NCBI GenBank assembly: GCA_017615755.1
Contig: JAFZZM010000070.1
Span: 1-64,000 of the forward strand
Origin: Clostridiales bacterium
Lineage (GTDB): Bacteria; Bacillota; Clostridia; Saccharofermentanales; Saccharofermentanaceae
Direction: 5' to 3'
DNA length: 64,000 bases
The notes under the pieces are model-generated. The model worked only from the letters and a program-made list of their open reading frames with translations, had not been told where the DNA came from and searched no databases. A program made the translations under genes and the position numbers. Of this stretch, positions 1 to 9,238 are shown in pieces (position 1 is the stretch's first letter; every line of letters begins with the position of its first letter).

Positions 1-44
1 GTTCATTCTACAACTTGGAGTTAACTCTAAGTCAAGGGTTGTTT

Positions 45-87
45 CAAAAAATTATCGGCTCCCCGTGGAAAATCACGAAGAGCCGAT
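45..87 (-). terminator. Terminator of the tRNA-Leu transcript
   Basis: On the minus strand an 8-bp stem (ATCGGCTC pairing with GAGCCGAT, positions 80-87 and 54-61) has a 4-bp inner stem and is followed by a run of six T. It lies directly after the tRNA 3' end, so it should end the tRNA transcript. Confidence 0.75.
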
Positions 88-89
88 TT

Positions 90-172
<83 letters not shown>

Positions 173-234
173 ATATGGAAAAAGCACGAAAGCATGGTAT
201 CATTTTTTGATCATTTGGTCAACGCGAGGAGAAC

Positions 235-765
235 TCAGGAATCAAGATAAGGTGCATTTTCATCGTATTCGGCAATGGCGGAAATCGGGCCCGGAAGGAC
301 CAGTCCGATCTTTTCCTCCCTGTAGTTCAGCTGCTTGGAAAAACCTTTACCGATGTAAGCGTTGGTCGCGAAGATCTGGATCACATTCTCGCCGGTGGAA
401 TAAAAAGCATGTCCGAAGCCGTGCGGTATGTACACTGCGTACTTATTCTCGCCCGTGAGCGTGTTCTGCACATACTGAAGGTAAGTCGCAGAATCCGGAC
501 GCAGGTCGATCACATAGTCCTCCCCGCTCCCCTGGATCACGGTCACGATCCGGTCCATCGGATTCTCGTCCCCCTGATAATGGATACCGAAGAATGTTCC
601 GGGCTTTGGCATCGCGTAAGAACGCAGTTCCTCCACATGGAATGATATCCCCAGCTCCTCCAGGTCCTTCTCGTGAAAAACACCGCGCACCGATCCACGG
701 ACACTGTCTTTTTCATCGAGTTCAAGCAGATATACTTTCTCAAAATACGTCTTAACGATCTTCAT
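235..765 (-). CDS. RmlC-like dTDP-4-dehydrorhamnose 3,5-epimerase family protein
   Basis: A 176-residue cupin-fold protein of the RmlC family, the enzymes that epimerise C3 and C5 of dTDP-4-keto-6-deoxyglucose for rhamnose-type surface sugars. The family signature GIHYQ falls at residues 60-64, placing His62 where RmlC has its catalytic base. DLRPDS is near 88-93 and IPHGFGHAF near 113-121. No other rml gene lies beside it, so the substrate may differ from that of true RmlC. The start codon is 1 nt past the stop of the upstream response regulator, and the ribosome binding site (GGGAAG) sits in the regulator's last codons, so translation is probably coupled. It is the last gene of the ABC/two-component cassette. 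Confidence 0.8.
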   Translation of the reverse strand: MKIVKTYFEKVYLLELDEKDSVRGSVRGVFHEKDLEELGISFHVEELRSYAMPKPGTFFGIHYQGDENPMDRIVTVIQGSGEDYVIDLRPDSATYLQYVQNTLTGENKYAVYIPHGFGHAFYSTGENVIQIFATNAYIGKGFSKQLNYREEKIGLVLPGPISAIAEYDENAPYLDS

Positions 766-766
766 A

Positions 767-1402
767 TTATTTCTTCCCTGTAATGTAGTATACGGCCAGT
801 GCAGTCCGGTGGGACAGGCCTTCCTTGGCCAGGATCGAGGTAATGTAATTCTTCACGGTTCCTTCGGAGATAAAGAGTTTGCTCGCGATCTCCTTGTTGG
901 AAAGGCCGTCTGCAACGGCACGGACGATTTCGAGTTCACGTTCGGTATATCCGCTCTCGTCAAATCCTTTTCCCGCAGGTGTTGATGAGACGTTTTTGCT
1001 GATGGACTCGAGAATGTTGGCTTCCATTACACCGGATCCGTGATAGACAGACTTGATCATCTGCTTGAGATGGTCCGGGGTGTGGTTCTTGATCAGGTAC
1101 CCCTTTGCCCCGTTGCCCAACGCCTGACGGACCAGATCGTCATCGTCGAACGTGGTCAGGATCAGGACCTTGCCCAGATCTTTTTTCACGATTTCGGCGG
1201 TCGCTTCAATACCATCCATGACCGGCATCTGGATATCCATGAGGAAGACATCCGGCTTATTCTTCTCCGCGATCTCGATCGCCTCGCGACCATTACTCGC
1301 ACATCCCAGCACTTCAAAATCGTCATCCACATCGAGGATGATCTTCATGCCATCTCTGACAAAATCGCTGTCATCGGCAATAATGACTTTAATTTTCTCC
1401 AT
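767..1402 (-). CDS. NarL/LuxR-family response regulator
   Basis: A 211-residue response regulator. The receiver domain (residues 1-120) has the acidic pair Asp10/Asp11, the phosphoacceptor Asp56 in LMDIQMP, and the switch Thr and Lys in LTTF and KGYLIKN. The C-terminal LuxR-type helix-turn-helix (about 150-205) has the motif TERELEIVRAVADGLSNKEIA. It overlaps the histidine kinase gene by 14 nt, so the two are cognate partners. By analogy with NarL-type systems beside ABC transporters it probably regulates its own cassette; the palindrome at 5860-5873 is a candidate site (inference). Confidence 0.92.
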   Translation of the reverse strand: MEKIKVIIADDSDFVRDGMKIILDVDDDFEVLGCASNGREAIEIAEKNKPDVFLMDIQMPVMDGIEATAEIVKKDLGKVLILTTFDDDDLVRQALGNGAKGYLIKNHTPDHLKQMIKSVYHGSGVMEANILESISKNVSSTPAGKGFDESGYTERELEIVRAVADGLSNKEIASKLFISEGTVKNYITSILAKEGLSHRTALAVYYITGKK

Positions 1403-2558
1403 TCTTCTCTCCTCCCGTTTCCGCCTGAGATTTCAGCGGAAGTAACATTGTTACACTGAATCCGGCAGTGCTTTCGAAGGTGATCGTGCCATTACAGGCA
1501 CGTACTCTCTGACGCATGCCGGAGATGCCCATGCCGTCTTCGAACTGCGGGCAGCCGATACCATCATCTGCGATGGTGACACGGACACGCTGGTTCATGA
1601 CGACGAGTTTTATATCGATGCGGCTGCACCTTGCATACTTCATGGAATTGGATACTGCTTCAAAAGCATTGTCCAGGATCACTTCCCAGACATTGTCCGG
1701 GATCAGGGCCGTGTCCCCTTCTGTCGTCAGCTCCGACTGCACGCCTTTATTGTTGCAGTCCTCACACAGTTTATAGAGCTGCAGCATCGCGAGCTGTCTT
1801 TTCTTCGGACGTTCCTTTCGAAGGATACCGCGGATCTCATCCATACCGCCACGAAGCTGGTCGATGACTGCCTGGATGATCTTCTCGGATTTCTCCGGAT
1901 CTTTCTCGAGCAGTACTTTTGCCGCCTCTAACTGATACACGGAACCATTGATATTATGACCGAGTTTATCGTGCAGCGTCTGGGACAAGGATGCACGCTC
2001 TTCGAGGATCTGGTTTTCCGCCATGATCATGCTCTTTCGCTGCTCCATCTTCGCTGCATATTCTTTCTGCTGCATGTCCCGTTTCAGATTCTGCTCCGTG
2101 ATGGTATCTTCCATCATCTGCTTCTTGTAGGAACGGATCACGGAGTTATGCTGGACATAGACGACCGCCGTCAGGACCACGGCGATCAGTTTCGTAATAA
2201 AACCGATCTGTGTCGGGATCATCACAGCCAGGACCGGAACCAGATAGACACGAGGATCCAGCGAATCAAAAAGCGACAGGAAATCGTAGATAATGAGGAA
2301 TCCGAACAGGATAAATCCCGTCTCGCCAAGTGCCATCAGACCGCTGAAGAACCCGGTGGCAAGAATCAGGCAGATGAACTTCTGCTTCTTGGAAAAGACT
2401 TCGTAAACGACCATGGAAGACAGATAGAGCGAAACCAGAAGAAGCGCCCATACCGAAGCCGCTTCTTTACCGGTCCTCTCTACAAAACCATATGCGCCGA
2501 ATGTAAGCATCAGAAGAATGCGCACCAGCACAAAATAGTGATTCTTCAAACGTTCCAA
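1389..2558 (-). CDS. Sensor histidine kinase, HisKA_3 (DesK/NarX-like)
   Basis: A 389-residue membrane kinase. The first 140 residues hold about five hydrophobic segments with hardly any extracytoplasmic loop, as in kinases that sense within the membrane. A coiled coil follows (about 145-190), then the HisKA_3 dimerisation box LSQTLHDKLGHNING with His196, and an HATPase_c domain (NAFEAVSNSMKYA and DDGIGC). The start codon is TTG, supported by GAGGGG six bases upstream. It pairs with the overlapping NarL-type regulator. It lies 110 bp after the second permease, with a hairpin between. Confidence 0.92.
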   Translation of the reverse strand: MERLKNHYFVLVRILLMLTFGAYGFVERTGKEAASVWALLLVSLYLSSMVVYEVFSKKQKFICLILATGFFSGLMALGETGFILFGFLIIYDFLSLFDSLDPRVYLVPVLAVMIPTQIGFITKLIAVVLTAVVYVQHNSVIRSYKKQMMEDTITEQNLKRDMQQKEYAAKMEQRKSMIMAENQILEERASLSQTLHDKLGHNINGSVYQLEAAKVLLEKDPEKSEKIIQAVIDQLRGGMDEIRGILRKERPKKRQLAMLQLYKLCEDCNNKGVQSELTTEGDTALIPDNVWEVILDNAFEAVSNSMKYARCSRIDIKLVVMNQRVRVTIADDGIGCPQFEDGMGISGMRQRVRACNGTITFESTAGFSVTMLLPLKSQAETGGEKNGEN

Positions 2559-2619
2559 GATCTACCCCTCGCAAATCATCTTCTTATGAAATCATAATAC
2601 CATATTCCAAGACGCAAAT

Positions 2620-2652
2620 AACGCTCCACAGGGCTTTTCCCTGCAGAGCGTT
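2620..2652 (-). terminator. Hairpin between permease and kinase genes
   Basis: AACGCTC and GAGCGTT form a 7-bp outer stem, with ACAGGG/CCCTG pairing inside. It lies between the transporter genes and the kinase gene. On the minus strand it is followed by ATTTGCG and not a full U-run, so it may be a weak or attenuating terminator that lowers kinase expression relative to the transporter. Confidence 0.45.
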
Positions 2653-2667
2653 AGATGAGACTATCTG

Positions 2668-3918
2668 TTACTCTTCGCCGTTTCGAAGCTTGATTCCGAC
2701 ACTTCCGACACTCAGCATGATCACCATATACGCGACCACGACACAAGCCAGGAGCAGGTATACACCCTTATCGCCGATGAAGATCATCTCCGCCGCTTCC
2801 AGGAACCACTTCTGCGGCATGAGCGAGGAAACCGCCTTTATGATCTTGCTGCTTTCATCGAGCGGGAAATACATGCCGGCCAGAAGCGAAGACATGGACC
2901 AGAGTGTAAAAGCACCGATGTTGGCGCTGACGGCGCTGCCCATGAGGATGCCCAGCACCAGGCTGAAAGAACTGAAGATCAGTCCAAGAAGGAACATGAT
3001 TCCGAGGAATACGAAGCGGTTCATGCCGAATCTTGATGGATCACAGTAGAGCGTAAAGATGCCGAGCGAAACAGTCATCGCAAATGTGGAAATGATGCTG
3101 ACGACAAACTTCGCTAAGAAATAATATGCCGGGCGAAGTCCGGTCAGACGGACACGTGTGAGTACCTTATCCTGCTCTTCCTTAATGATCGTATGTGCAA
3201 TAAAGATTCCTCCGAACACATAGCCCAGTGTCATGATCGCATACGCATAGCCGGTCGTGGTCTTCTGGTCCTGCTGCTCTTCAGTCAGTTTACGGCTGTT
3301 CTTACCGGAAAGAATCGAGATCTCCTTACTCGGACGAAGTGCTTTTGAAGCGGAAAGAAATTCACCTGCTTTTTCTACGCCGGCCTGTTTCTGCGCTTCC
3401 CGGATCCTTGCGACAAGTGTTTTTACCTTCGACTCGAAAAGCTCATAACGTGCATCTTCGGACATGACATACAGCGTCATGGCTTCGGAAGATTTGCCTT
3501 CGGAGATCAGCCGGTCAAAATCAGGGCTGAGGTAGATCGCGGCGCCCATGCGGTCGTTCTCGCAGTCGTCCTTCACCTGAGCGTCGACCTCCGCTTTCGT
3601 GATATCCGGAGTCTTCGTTCTTGCGATCAGGAACAGACCGCTTTCAGCAAGATCTTCCAGCATATATTCGCTGGCCGTCGACCCTGACGCATCGTACACT
3701 TTTACGACAAAAGCACCATCGGTGCCATAGTATGCGACACGTTCTTCGATAGATTCCTGTTCACGGATCTCACGTACCAGTTCGTATGAGCGTCCACCCA
3801 TATTTCCGCGCTGCGACAGAAAGATCAGGCTGGACAGGGCTGGTACGACTACGAGAAAAAACCAGAATGCCTTATTACGAAATAAAAGTTTTAAACTAGA
3901 GCGAATTAATGTCATCAT
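2668..3918 (-). CDS. ABC-2 type transporter permease
   Basis: About 416 residues. One transmembrane helix near the N-terminus is followed by a roughly 200-residue extracytoplasmic domain and then five or so helices at the C-terminus, the usual plan of ABC2_membrane_3 exporters. Two ATG codons lie in tandem at the start. The outer one overlaps the stop of the preceding permease (ATGATGA) and has GGAGGGG about eight bases upstream, so I chose it over a longer reading. The second half of a heteromeric permease pair with the preceding gene; the substrate is unknown, but drug or peptide export is typical. Confidence 0.85.
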   Translation of the reverse strand: MMTLIRSSLKLLFRNKAFWFFLVVVPALSSLIFLSQRGNMGGRSYELVREIREQESIEERVAYYGTDGAFVVKVYDASGSTASEYMLEDLAESGLFLIARTKTPDITKAEVDAQVKDDCENDRMGAAIYLSPDFDRLISEGKSSEAMTLYVMSEDARYELFESKVKTLVARIREAQKQAGVEKAGEFLSASKALRPSKEISILSGKNSRKLTEEQQDQKTTTGYAYAIMTLGYVFGGIFIAHTIIKEEQDKVLTRVRLTGLRPAYYFLAKFVVSIISTFAMTVSLGIFTLYCDPSRFGMNRFVFLGIMFLLGLIFSSFSLVLGILMGSAVSANIGAFTLWSMSSLLAGMYFPLDESSKIIKAVSSLMPQKWFLEAAEMIFIGDKGVYLLLACVVVAYMVIMLSVGSVGIKLRNGEE

Positions 3919-4997
3919 GCTCTTCCCCTCCTTCTGATCTTGCCGGCCATGATGCTCACAAACAAGCACACGATTACGATGGCACCGCAGTACAAGAGTG
4001 CGCTCAGGTAGTAGTCGGACTTCCCGGATGAGGAGATCTCGATAATGGCGCGGTTGCAGTGATAGATCGGCGAAAGCAGTTTCAGGATCTTCGGGTGGCT
4101 GGAAAACATATAGGTTTCAAAAGTACCACCGAAAAATCCCATCGTCCATACCAGGCCGAACAGAGAAATGATCGTAATGATAATGTTGTCGGAGATGCTG
4201 TAGAAAGCAAGTCCCAAAGCGATCGCAGCCGGGATCATGACGGCCAGGATGCTGCCGATCAGGAAGACATTTCCCCAGTGTACGCCGAACAGGAATGCGG
4301 ACAGAACACATGCGATTGCAATTCCCAGGAAGACAAATACCGACGAAGGGATAAACTTGGAAAGTGTGATCTGTGTATCCGTCAGGTTAGATACAACAAA
4401 CCTCTTGCCGATTCCGTACTTTTTCTCGCCGCTCAGAAGCGCATACGCGCAGATGATGCCGCACCAGGAAAAGTAGATCGGGTATGCGATGCCATAGTAA
4501 TCACAGGAATCGACGGCTTTAACAAATTCCGGATGCTCCACAGAAAGCGAGATCGCATCAGTAGAAATGTTTACTCCGGAAGCAGCTGCCGCAGCCTGAT
4601 CGAAGAATACCGTAAAGAAGTATTCGAGTGTCATGCCCTGTGCTTTCTGATCTTCAGTTCTGTAGATCTTATATCCGGAATCCGAGATCGCGACGAACCC
4701 GCCCAGATCGCTCTCGCGTATGTTCGTTTCCGGATCTCCGCCGGAAAAACGGATCAGGTTGATACCGGCTTCGCTGCCTGCTGCGATCATCGTCTCCTCT
4801 GCTTTTGCCCAGGCACTTCCTTCTTCAATACTGTATCCCGCCATAAAGCTGTCTGTTTTTTCATATGTAGCCAACAATGATGAAAAAGCACTGATCAGCA
4901 CGGCCGATACAAGGAGCGGACAGAGGACCAGCATGAACATATTCACCCAGTTTCTGGCCATTAACTTAAAGTTGTTTTTGATTAAATACCGAATCAT
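3915..4997 (-). CDS. ABC-2 type transporter permease
   Basis: 360 residues with one N-terminal helix, an extracytoplasmic domain of about 150 residues and a C-terminal block of five to six helices. It starts 13 bp after the ATPase gene and overlaps the next permease, so all three are translated from one message. The pattern matches the second cassette at 22984-26323 gene for gene. Confidence 0.85.
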   Translation of the reverse strand: MIRYLIKNNFKLMARNWVNMFMLVLCPLLVSAVLISAFSSLLATYEKTDSFMAGYSIEEGSAWAKAEETMIAAGSEAGINLIRFSGGDPETNIRESDLGGFVAISDSGYKIYRTEDQKAQGMTLEYFFTVFFDQAAAAASGVNISTDAISLSVEHPEFVKAVDSCDYYGIAYPIYFSWCGIICAYALLSGEKKYGIGKRFVVSNLTDTQITLSKFIPSSVFVFLGIAIACVLSAFLFGVHWGNVFLIGSILAVMIPAAIALGLAFYSISDNIIITIISLFGLVWTMGFFGGTFETYMFSSHPKILKLLSPIYHCNRAIIEISSSGKSDYYLSALLYCGAIVIVCLFVSIMAGKIRRRGRA

Positions 4998-5010
4998 TTT
5001 TCTGCCTCTA

Positions 5011-5763
5011 TTACAAGTCTCTCAGTTTCTTTCCCGTCAGTGTCAGGAAGACTTCTTCCAGCGTGATACTCGAGGTGTCATTGACAACCAGTTTCTTCAG
5101 TTCTTCCGAAGTACCGATGGCGATGATCTTGCCGTTATCCATAATGGCGATCCTCGTGCAGATTGCTTCCACTTCTTCCATGTAGTGGGAAGTATAGATA
5201 ACTGTCGCACCATTTCTGTTCGACTTCTTGATACGTTCGAGAATAAAGTTTCTCGACTGCGGATCGATACCGACTGTCGGCTCATCGAAGATCAGAAGGT
5301 CCGGGTGATGACCGATCGCACATGCGATATTCAGTCTTCTCTTCATACCGCCGGAAAACTTCTTTGCATAGTCGTTCTTTCTATCCGAGAGACCGACATA
5401 TTCCAGAGACTCGTCGATGCGCTTCTTCAGTTCTTCACCTTTAATTCCGTAAAGAGAGGTAAACAGTTCGACGTTCTCCCATGCCTTGAGGTTACCGTGG
5501 ATCGCCAGATCCTGCGGAATGTATCCCAGTTTCTTACTGAGTTCGACCTTGTTCTTTCGAAAATCTTTTCCCATGAATTCCACATTTCCCAAAGTCGGAC
5601 GGACTATGTTGCAGATCATGTTCATCGTCGTGGATTTGCCGGCGCCGTTCGGTCCGAGAAGACCGAAGATCTCACCTTTTTGAATCTCGATATTGAGATT
5701 GTCCACGACTACTTTATTACCATACTTTTTAGTCAGGTCTGTAAGTTTCAGAATCGTTTCCAT
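5011..5763 (-). CDS. ABC transporter ATP-binding protein
   Basis: A 250-residue ABC ATPase with Walker A GPNGAGKS (about 37-44), signature FSGGMKRRLNIA, Walker B LLIFDEPTVGIDP and the H-loop YTSHYMEE. These features place it in the DrrA/CcmA-type group that energises ABC-2 exporters. I use the inner ATG because GGAG lies nine bases before it, while the ATG five codons earlier has no ribosome binding site. It is the first gene of the cassette. The palindrome at 5860-5873 lies about 97 bp upstream. Confidence 0.93.
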   Translation of the reverse strand: METILKLTDLTKKYGNKVVVDNLNIEIQKGEIFGLLGPNGAGKSTTMNMICNIVRPTLGNVEFMGKDFRKNKVELSKKLGYIPQDLAIHGNLKAWENVELFTSLYGIKGEELKKRIDESLEYVGLSDRKNDYAKKFSGGMKRRLNIACAIGHHPDLLIFDEPTVGIDPQSRNFILERIKKSNRNGATVIYTSHYMEEVEAICTRIAIMDNGKIIAIGTSEELKKLVVNDTSSITLEEVFLTLTGKKLRDL

Positions 5764-5859
5764 ACCTTTTTTCTCCATGCATCAGTTTGTGTTTTTTTCT
5801 GATACCAGAATACCAATCCCTTGTCTATGACATAAGTGAAAAAAGGCAGGTTTTCGGAT

Positions 5860-5873
5860 ATGACTTTCGTCAT
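5860..5873 (-). promoter_or_regulatory. Putative response-regulator operator, ATGAC-N4-GTCAT
   Basis: A perfect 5-4-5 inverted repeat lies upstream of the ABC cassette. The same palindrome, followed in both cases by a conserved TCCGAAA block (reading toward the operon), lies at 26461-26474 upstream of the paralogous cassette. Each cassette encodes its own NarL-type regulator. Such regulators bind short inverted repeats as dimers, so an operator role is inferred. Confidence 0.6.
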
Positions 5874-6013
5874 GTTATGAGAAAAGCAAGATGAGTACAT
5901 GATGAAACTAAACGAACAAAATTATATATACAAATGCAGAAAACCTGTTGTCCGAAATCAGGAAAAAAGCGTATCATGGAAATAGGTTTTAATTTTCACA
6001 AGGAGGGTATTTT

Positions 6014-7441
6014 ATGGAAAAGCTGTTTAAACTAAAACAAAACGGCACAACCGTACGCACGGAAATCGTAGCGGGTCTTACCACGTTTATGACCATGGCG
6101 TACATCATCGCACTGAACCCGAATCTTCTGACCGGTTTCGGCGCGGAAGGACAGGATCTCTGGAATGGTGTGTTCCTGGCTACATGTATCGCATCCGCGA
6201 TCGGTACTTTTGCCATGGCATTTCTGGCAAACAAACCATTCGTTATGGCTCCCGGTATGGGACTTAACAGTTTCTTTGCCATCGTTGTCGGCAACATCGC
6301 CGCGATGACAGGCATGACCTATCTGGAAGGTTTCCAGAGCGCACTTTGCATCATCTTCATCGAAGGTATCATTTTCATCATTTTGTCGGTCCTCAACATC
6401 CGCGAAAAGATCGTACAGGCCATTCCACTGGGTGTACGTCTCGGTATCGGTCCTGCGATCGGTCTGATGCTCATGAACATCGGATTCGGCTCCAACGTCA
6501 GCCTCTATTCCGATAAGGGCGGACCGTTCTACGCTATGAGAGATTTCTTCGGCGCACTTACAGCCAAGTTCGCACAGGATACGATGGGAGACGAAGGCTA
6601 CAAGTTGATGGTTCTTTCCGTAGCCACGATGCTCATCGGACTCTTCGTTATCATTGCCCTCACTCATAAGAAGATCAAAGGTGCGGTACTTTATGGAATG
6701 CTTTTCGCTTCGGCTATATACTGGGCTTGTGAAGCCATTTTCTTCGATACCAATCCTTTTGCCAGCCTGAAGACCGCATCGTTTGTTCCTCCGTTCAAGG
6801 ATATGGCCAATACGACTCTCTTCAAGCTCAACTTTAGCGGATTTGTTCAGATCGGCTGGTTCACTATCGTGACCTTGATCATTACCTTCTGCATCATCGA
6901 CATGTTCGACACTATCGGTACTCTCGTAGGTACCGCTTCCCGTGCCAAGATGCTCGACGAGAAAGGCAACATGCCGAATATGAAGCAGGCTCTCCTTTCC
7001 GACGCGATCGGTACGGTTACCGGTTCTGTTACCGGTACTTCCACAGTTACCACATTCGTAGAGTCCGCTTCCGGCGTGGAAGCAGGTGGACGCACAGGTC
7101 TGACCGCCATCGTGGCCGGCTTGATGTTCCTCCTTTGCATGTTCTTTGCACCGTTTGCCGCTATCATTCCGGCTCCGGCAACCTCTTCTGCACTGATCTA
7201 TGTAGGTATCCTGATGTTCGGTAACCTCAAGGATATCGATTTCTCTGATTTCTCACAGCTGGCTCCGGTTGCCATCATGATCCTGGCTATGCCGGTATCC
7301 GGTTCTATCGGACATGGTATCGGTCTTGCACTCATCAGCTACACCGTCATCAAGCTCTGCACCGGCAAGGCGAAGGAAGTATCTGTTCTGACATACATCC
7401 TCTCCCTTATCTTCATCCTGAAGTTCTTCATTCCGGTCTGA
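6014..7441 (+). CDS. NCS2-family purine permease (AzgA/PbuG-like)
   Basis: A 475-residue polytopic membrane protein with about 12-14 hydrophobic segments. It has the AzgA-type opening TEIVAGLTTFMTMAYI, APGMGLNSFF near residue 77 and later DMFDTIGTLVG and GTSTVTTFVESASGVEAGGR. This subgroup imports adenine, guanine or hypoxanthine by proton symport. AAGGAGGG lies eight bases before the ATG. The gene is single and ends in a strong bidirectional terminator. The leader contains CAGGTTTT (5847) and AAAACCTG (5940), which could pair, but I do not see the conserved purine-riboswitch core. Confidence 0.92.
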   Translation: MEKLFKLKQNGTTVRTEIVAGLTTFMTMAYIIALNPNLLTGFGAEGQDLWNGVFLATCIASAIGTFAMAFLANKPFVMAPGMGLNSFFAIVVGNIAAMTGMTYLEGFQSALCIIFIEGIIFIILSVLNIREKIVQAIPLGVRLGIGPAIGLMLMNIGFGSNVSLYSDKGGPFYAMRDFFGALTAKFAQDTMGDEGYKLMVLSVATMLIGLFVIIALTHKKIKGAVLYGMLFASAIYWACEAIFFDTNPFASLKTASFVPPFKDMANTTLFKLNFSGFVQIGWFTIVTLIITFCIIDMFDTIGTLVGTASRAKMLDEKGNMPNMKQALLSDAIGTVTGSVTGTSTVTTFVESASGVEAGGRTGLTAIVAGLMFLLCMFFAPFAAIIPAPATSSALIYVGILMFGNLKDIDFSDFSQLAPVAIMILAMPVSGSIGHGIGLALISYTVIKLCTGKAKEVSVLTYILSLIFILKFFIPV

Positions 7442-7486
7442 TTGCAAAGAGCGAAGCTGATCCCTAAACAGAAGATCATAAATCAA

Positions 7487-7517
7487 AAGGACCCGATCCT
7501 TCAAGGATCGGGTCCTT
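7487..7517. terminator. Bidirectional terminator
   Basis: A perfect 14-bp stem with a 3-nt loop, flanked by A-rich sequence on the left and T-rich sequence on the right. It serves the purine permease (plus) and the convergent lipoprotein gene (minus). Confidence 0.93.
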
Positions 7518-7556
7518 CTTTATCTGACTGGAATGAAAACCAGATTGGAAATCGAA

Positions 7557-8213
7557 TTACAGGAGACCTTCCATGTCTTCGAGCTTACTGTCGAACATTA
7601 CATCGAGATACTCGGTATAAATGTCTGCATCTGCATTACCATTATAAGCAGCAACAATAACTACCTTGCCGTCTACCTTGAGATAGATACCGGAAGCCTT
7701 GTTCTGTTCATCAGAGATAGCCAGTACAGAATAAGATGTATCGCTGTCTTCACCGAAGCCATACTCCAGATCACTGTTCTTTGCCGACTTTTTCAGAGAC
7801 TTCTCATCAATTTCGAGAGTTCCGAGAAATTCATCGTATACATCCTGAGCAATTTCTTTTTCAGCCAGTTCGAAAACTTCTGCGATGACGTAAGAGCCCT
7901 CCTCGGACTTTACGAAGATGAAAGCATTCTTGATATCGCCCTCTTCTACACAATCAAGACCGCCTGTAGATTCCTTAGCCTCATCAGAAGTAAGTGTATA
8001 ATAGCATCCGTCATTGAAGATGTCATCGGAAGGATCAAAACTATCGCTCATCATTGCCTTCTTCTGCTTCTTGGAAGCTTCAGATGCATCAGCATCATTG
8101 ATCGCTGACTTCTGGATCTTATTTGTTGTGGATTTAAACTTTCCTCCACCGGAACAGCCGGTCATACTCATTACGCAAACCGCAGCCATAACAGTTGCCA
8201 ATATCTTTTTCAT
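7557..8213 (-). CDS. Hypothetical lipoprotein
   Basis: 218 residues. A short lipoprotein signal peptide ends in the lipobox MTGC, so the mature protein should be lipid-anchored outside the membrane. The rest is acidic and soluble with no motif I recognise. The ATG used has AGGAGG eight bases upstream; a GTG three codons earlier overlaps that site and is unlikely. It is monocistronic, between the terminator at 7487 and the divergent alarmone synthetase gene. Confidence 0.75.
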   Translation of the reverse strand: MKKILATVMAAVCVMSMTGCSGGGKFKSTTNKIQKSAINDADASEASKKQKKAMMSDSFDPSDDIFNDGCYYTLTSDEAKESTGGLDCVEEGDIKNAFIFVKSEEGSYVIAEVFELAEKEIAQDVYDEFLGTLEIDEKSLKKSAKNSDLEYGFGEDSDTSYSVLAISDEQNKASGIYLKVDGKVVIVAAYNGNADADIYTEYLDVMFDSKLEDMEGLL

Positions 8214-8381
8214 ATCCTTCACCTCCTAGTGATATGCATGTATTATATCATATGCAAAGATGTTTGAAACCCTCTGCTATCCGTGAATCTTTACAAACTC
8301 TTAGTAAATGTAGTGCTTTTTTGTATTAGAATAAAGAAACACCCACAGTATCCTTGCTTCTAGCATGGAAAAGGAGGTCTT

Positions 8382-9191
8382 ATGTCAGAAAACAAACTAA
8401 ACACAGATAACGAAAATGAGAACGAGTTTGACGATGAGTCTCTCGGCGATTTTGAATATTCATTGAGCACTTACCAGGAGGATTTTGTCCGCGAAAACCT
8501 TATGTCCGATGCATTTCTGGATTTCGTGGAGACAAATACGAAGCCGATCGATCTGCTTTTTGCCTACTATCGCTGTGCGATCATGGAAGTCGAGACCAAG
8601 TTCCGCGTCCTCGATGAGGAACTTTCCACCGAACTTGAAAGAAACCCGATCGAGTCCATCAAGACGCGTGTTAAGTCCGTAGACAGCCTGCTTCGTAAGA
8701 TGCGCCGCAAGAACATTCCTTTGAACCTTGCCGCTATCGAAGAAAACATCAACGATATCGCCGGCGTGCGCGTCATCTGTTCTTTTCCGGATGACATCTA
8801 TGAACTGGCCGAATCCCTTCTTGCGCAGGATGACATCACCCTGATTTCAAGAAAAGACTATATCAAGGATCCGAAACCGAGCGGATACCGGAGTCTTCAC
8901 CTGATCGTCGAAGTTCCGATCTTCCTCAAGAACGAGAAGCGTAACATGAAGGTCGAGGTGCAGTTCCGTACCATCGCCATGGATTTCTGGGCAAGCCTCG
9001 AGCACAAGCTTCACTACAAGCACGATCTCCCACCGGAAAGGGCGAAGGCTCTCGCCGACGAGCTGCGTGACTGTGCCGAGCAGATCGAGCTTTTGGACCA
9101 GCGGATGCAGGCCGTCAAGAATGAGATCGTTACTTATAACGAAGAAAACCCCAAGGACGATATCTTCCCGGGGTTCCCTCTTCTTGGTTGA
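8382..9191 (+). CDS. Small alarmone synthetase (GTP pyrophosphokinase, RelQ-like)
   Basis: A 269-residue RelA/SpoT synthetase-domain protein without the HD hydrolase or the TGS and ACT regions. The synthetase core (about 70-215) includes KTRVKSVDSLLRKMRR, INDIAGVRVIC, the substrate-binding segment KPSGYRSLHLIV and VEVQFRT, followed by WASLEHKLHYK. Such proteins make (p)ppGpp from GTP or GDP and ATP. It is longer than typical RelQ because of an acidic N-terminal extension of about 50 residues. A clear AAGGAGG lies upstream, and a terminator follows. Confidence 0.92.
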   Translation: MSENKLNTDNENENEFDDESLGDFEYSLSTYQEDFVRENLMSDAFLDFVETNTKPIDLLFAYYRCAIMEVETKFRVLDEELSTELERNPIESIKTRVKSVDSLLRKMRRKNIPLNLAAIEENINDIAGVRVICSFPDDIYELAESLLAQDDITLISRKDYIKDPKPSGYRSLHLIVEVPIFLKNEKRNMKVEVQFRTIAMDFWASLEHKLHYKHDLPPERAKALADELRDCAEQIELLDQRMQAVKNEIVTYNEENPKDDIFPGFPLLG

Positions 9192-9205
9192 TCTAAGATT
9201 TATGC

Positions 9206-9230
9206 GGGGTGGCGGTTCGTCACCCCTTTT
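9206..9230 (+). terminator. Terminator after the alarmone synthetase
   Basis: GGGGTG and CACCCC form the stem, followed by TTTTCATTTTC. It lies in the 47-bp gap between convergent genes. Confidence 0.8.
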
Positions 9231-9238
9231 CATTTTCA

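Noticed and set aside
5880..6013. Purine riboswitch upstream of the NCS2 permease
   Set aside because: The conserved three-way-junction core and loop sequences are not present. Only an 8-bp complementary pair (CAGGTTTT/AAAACCTG) is seen.
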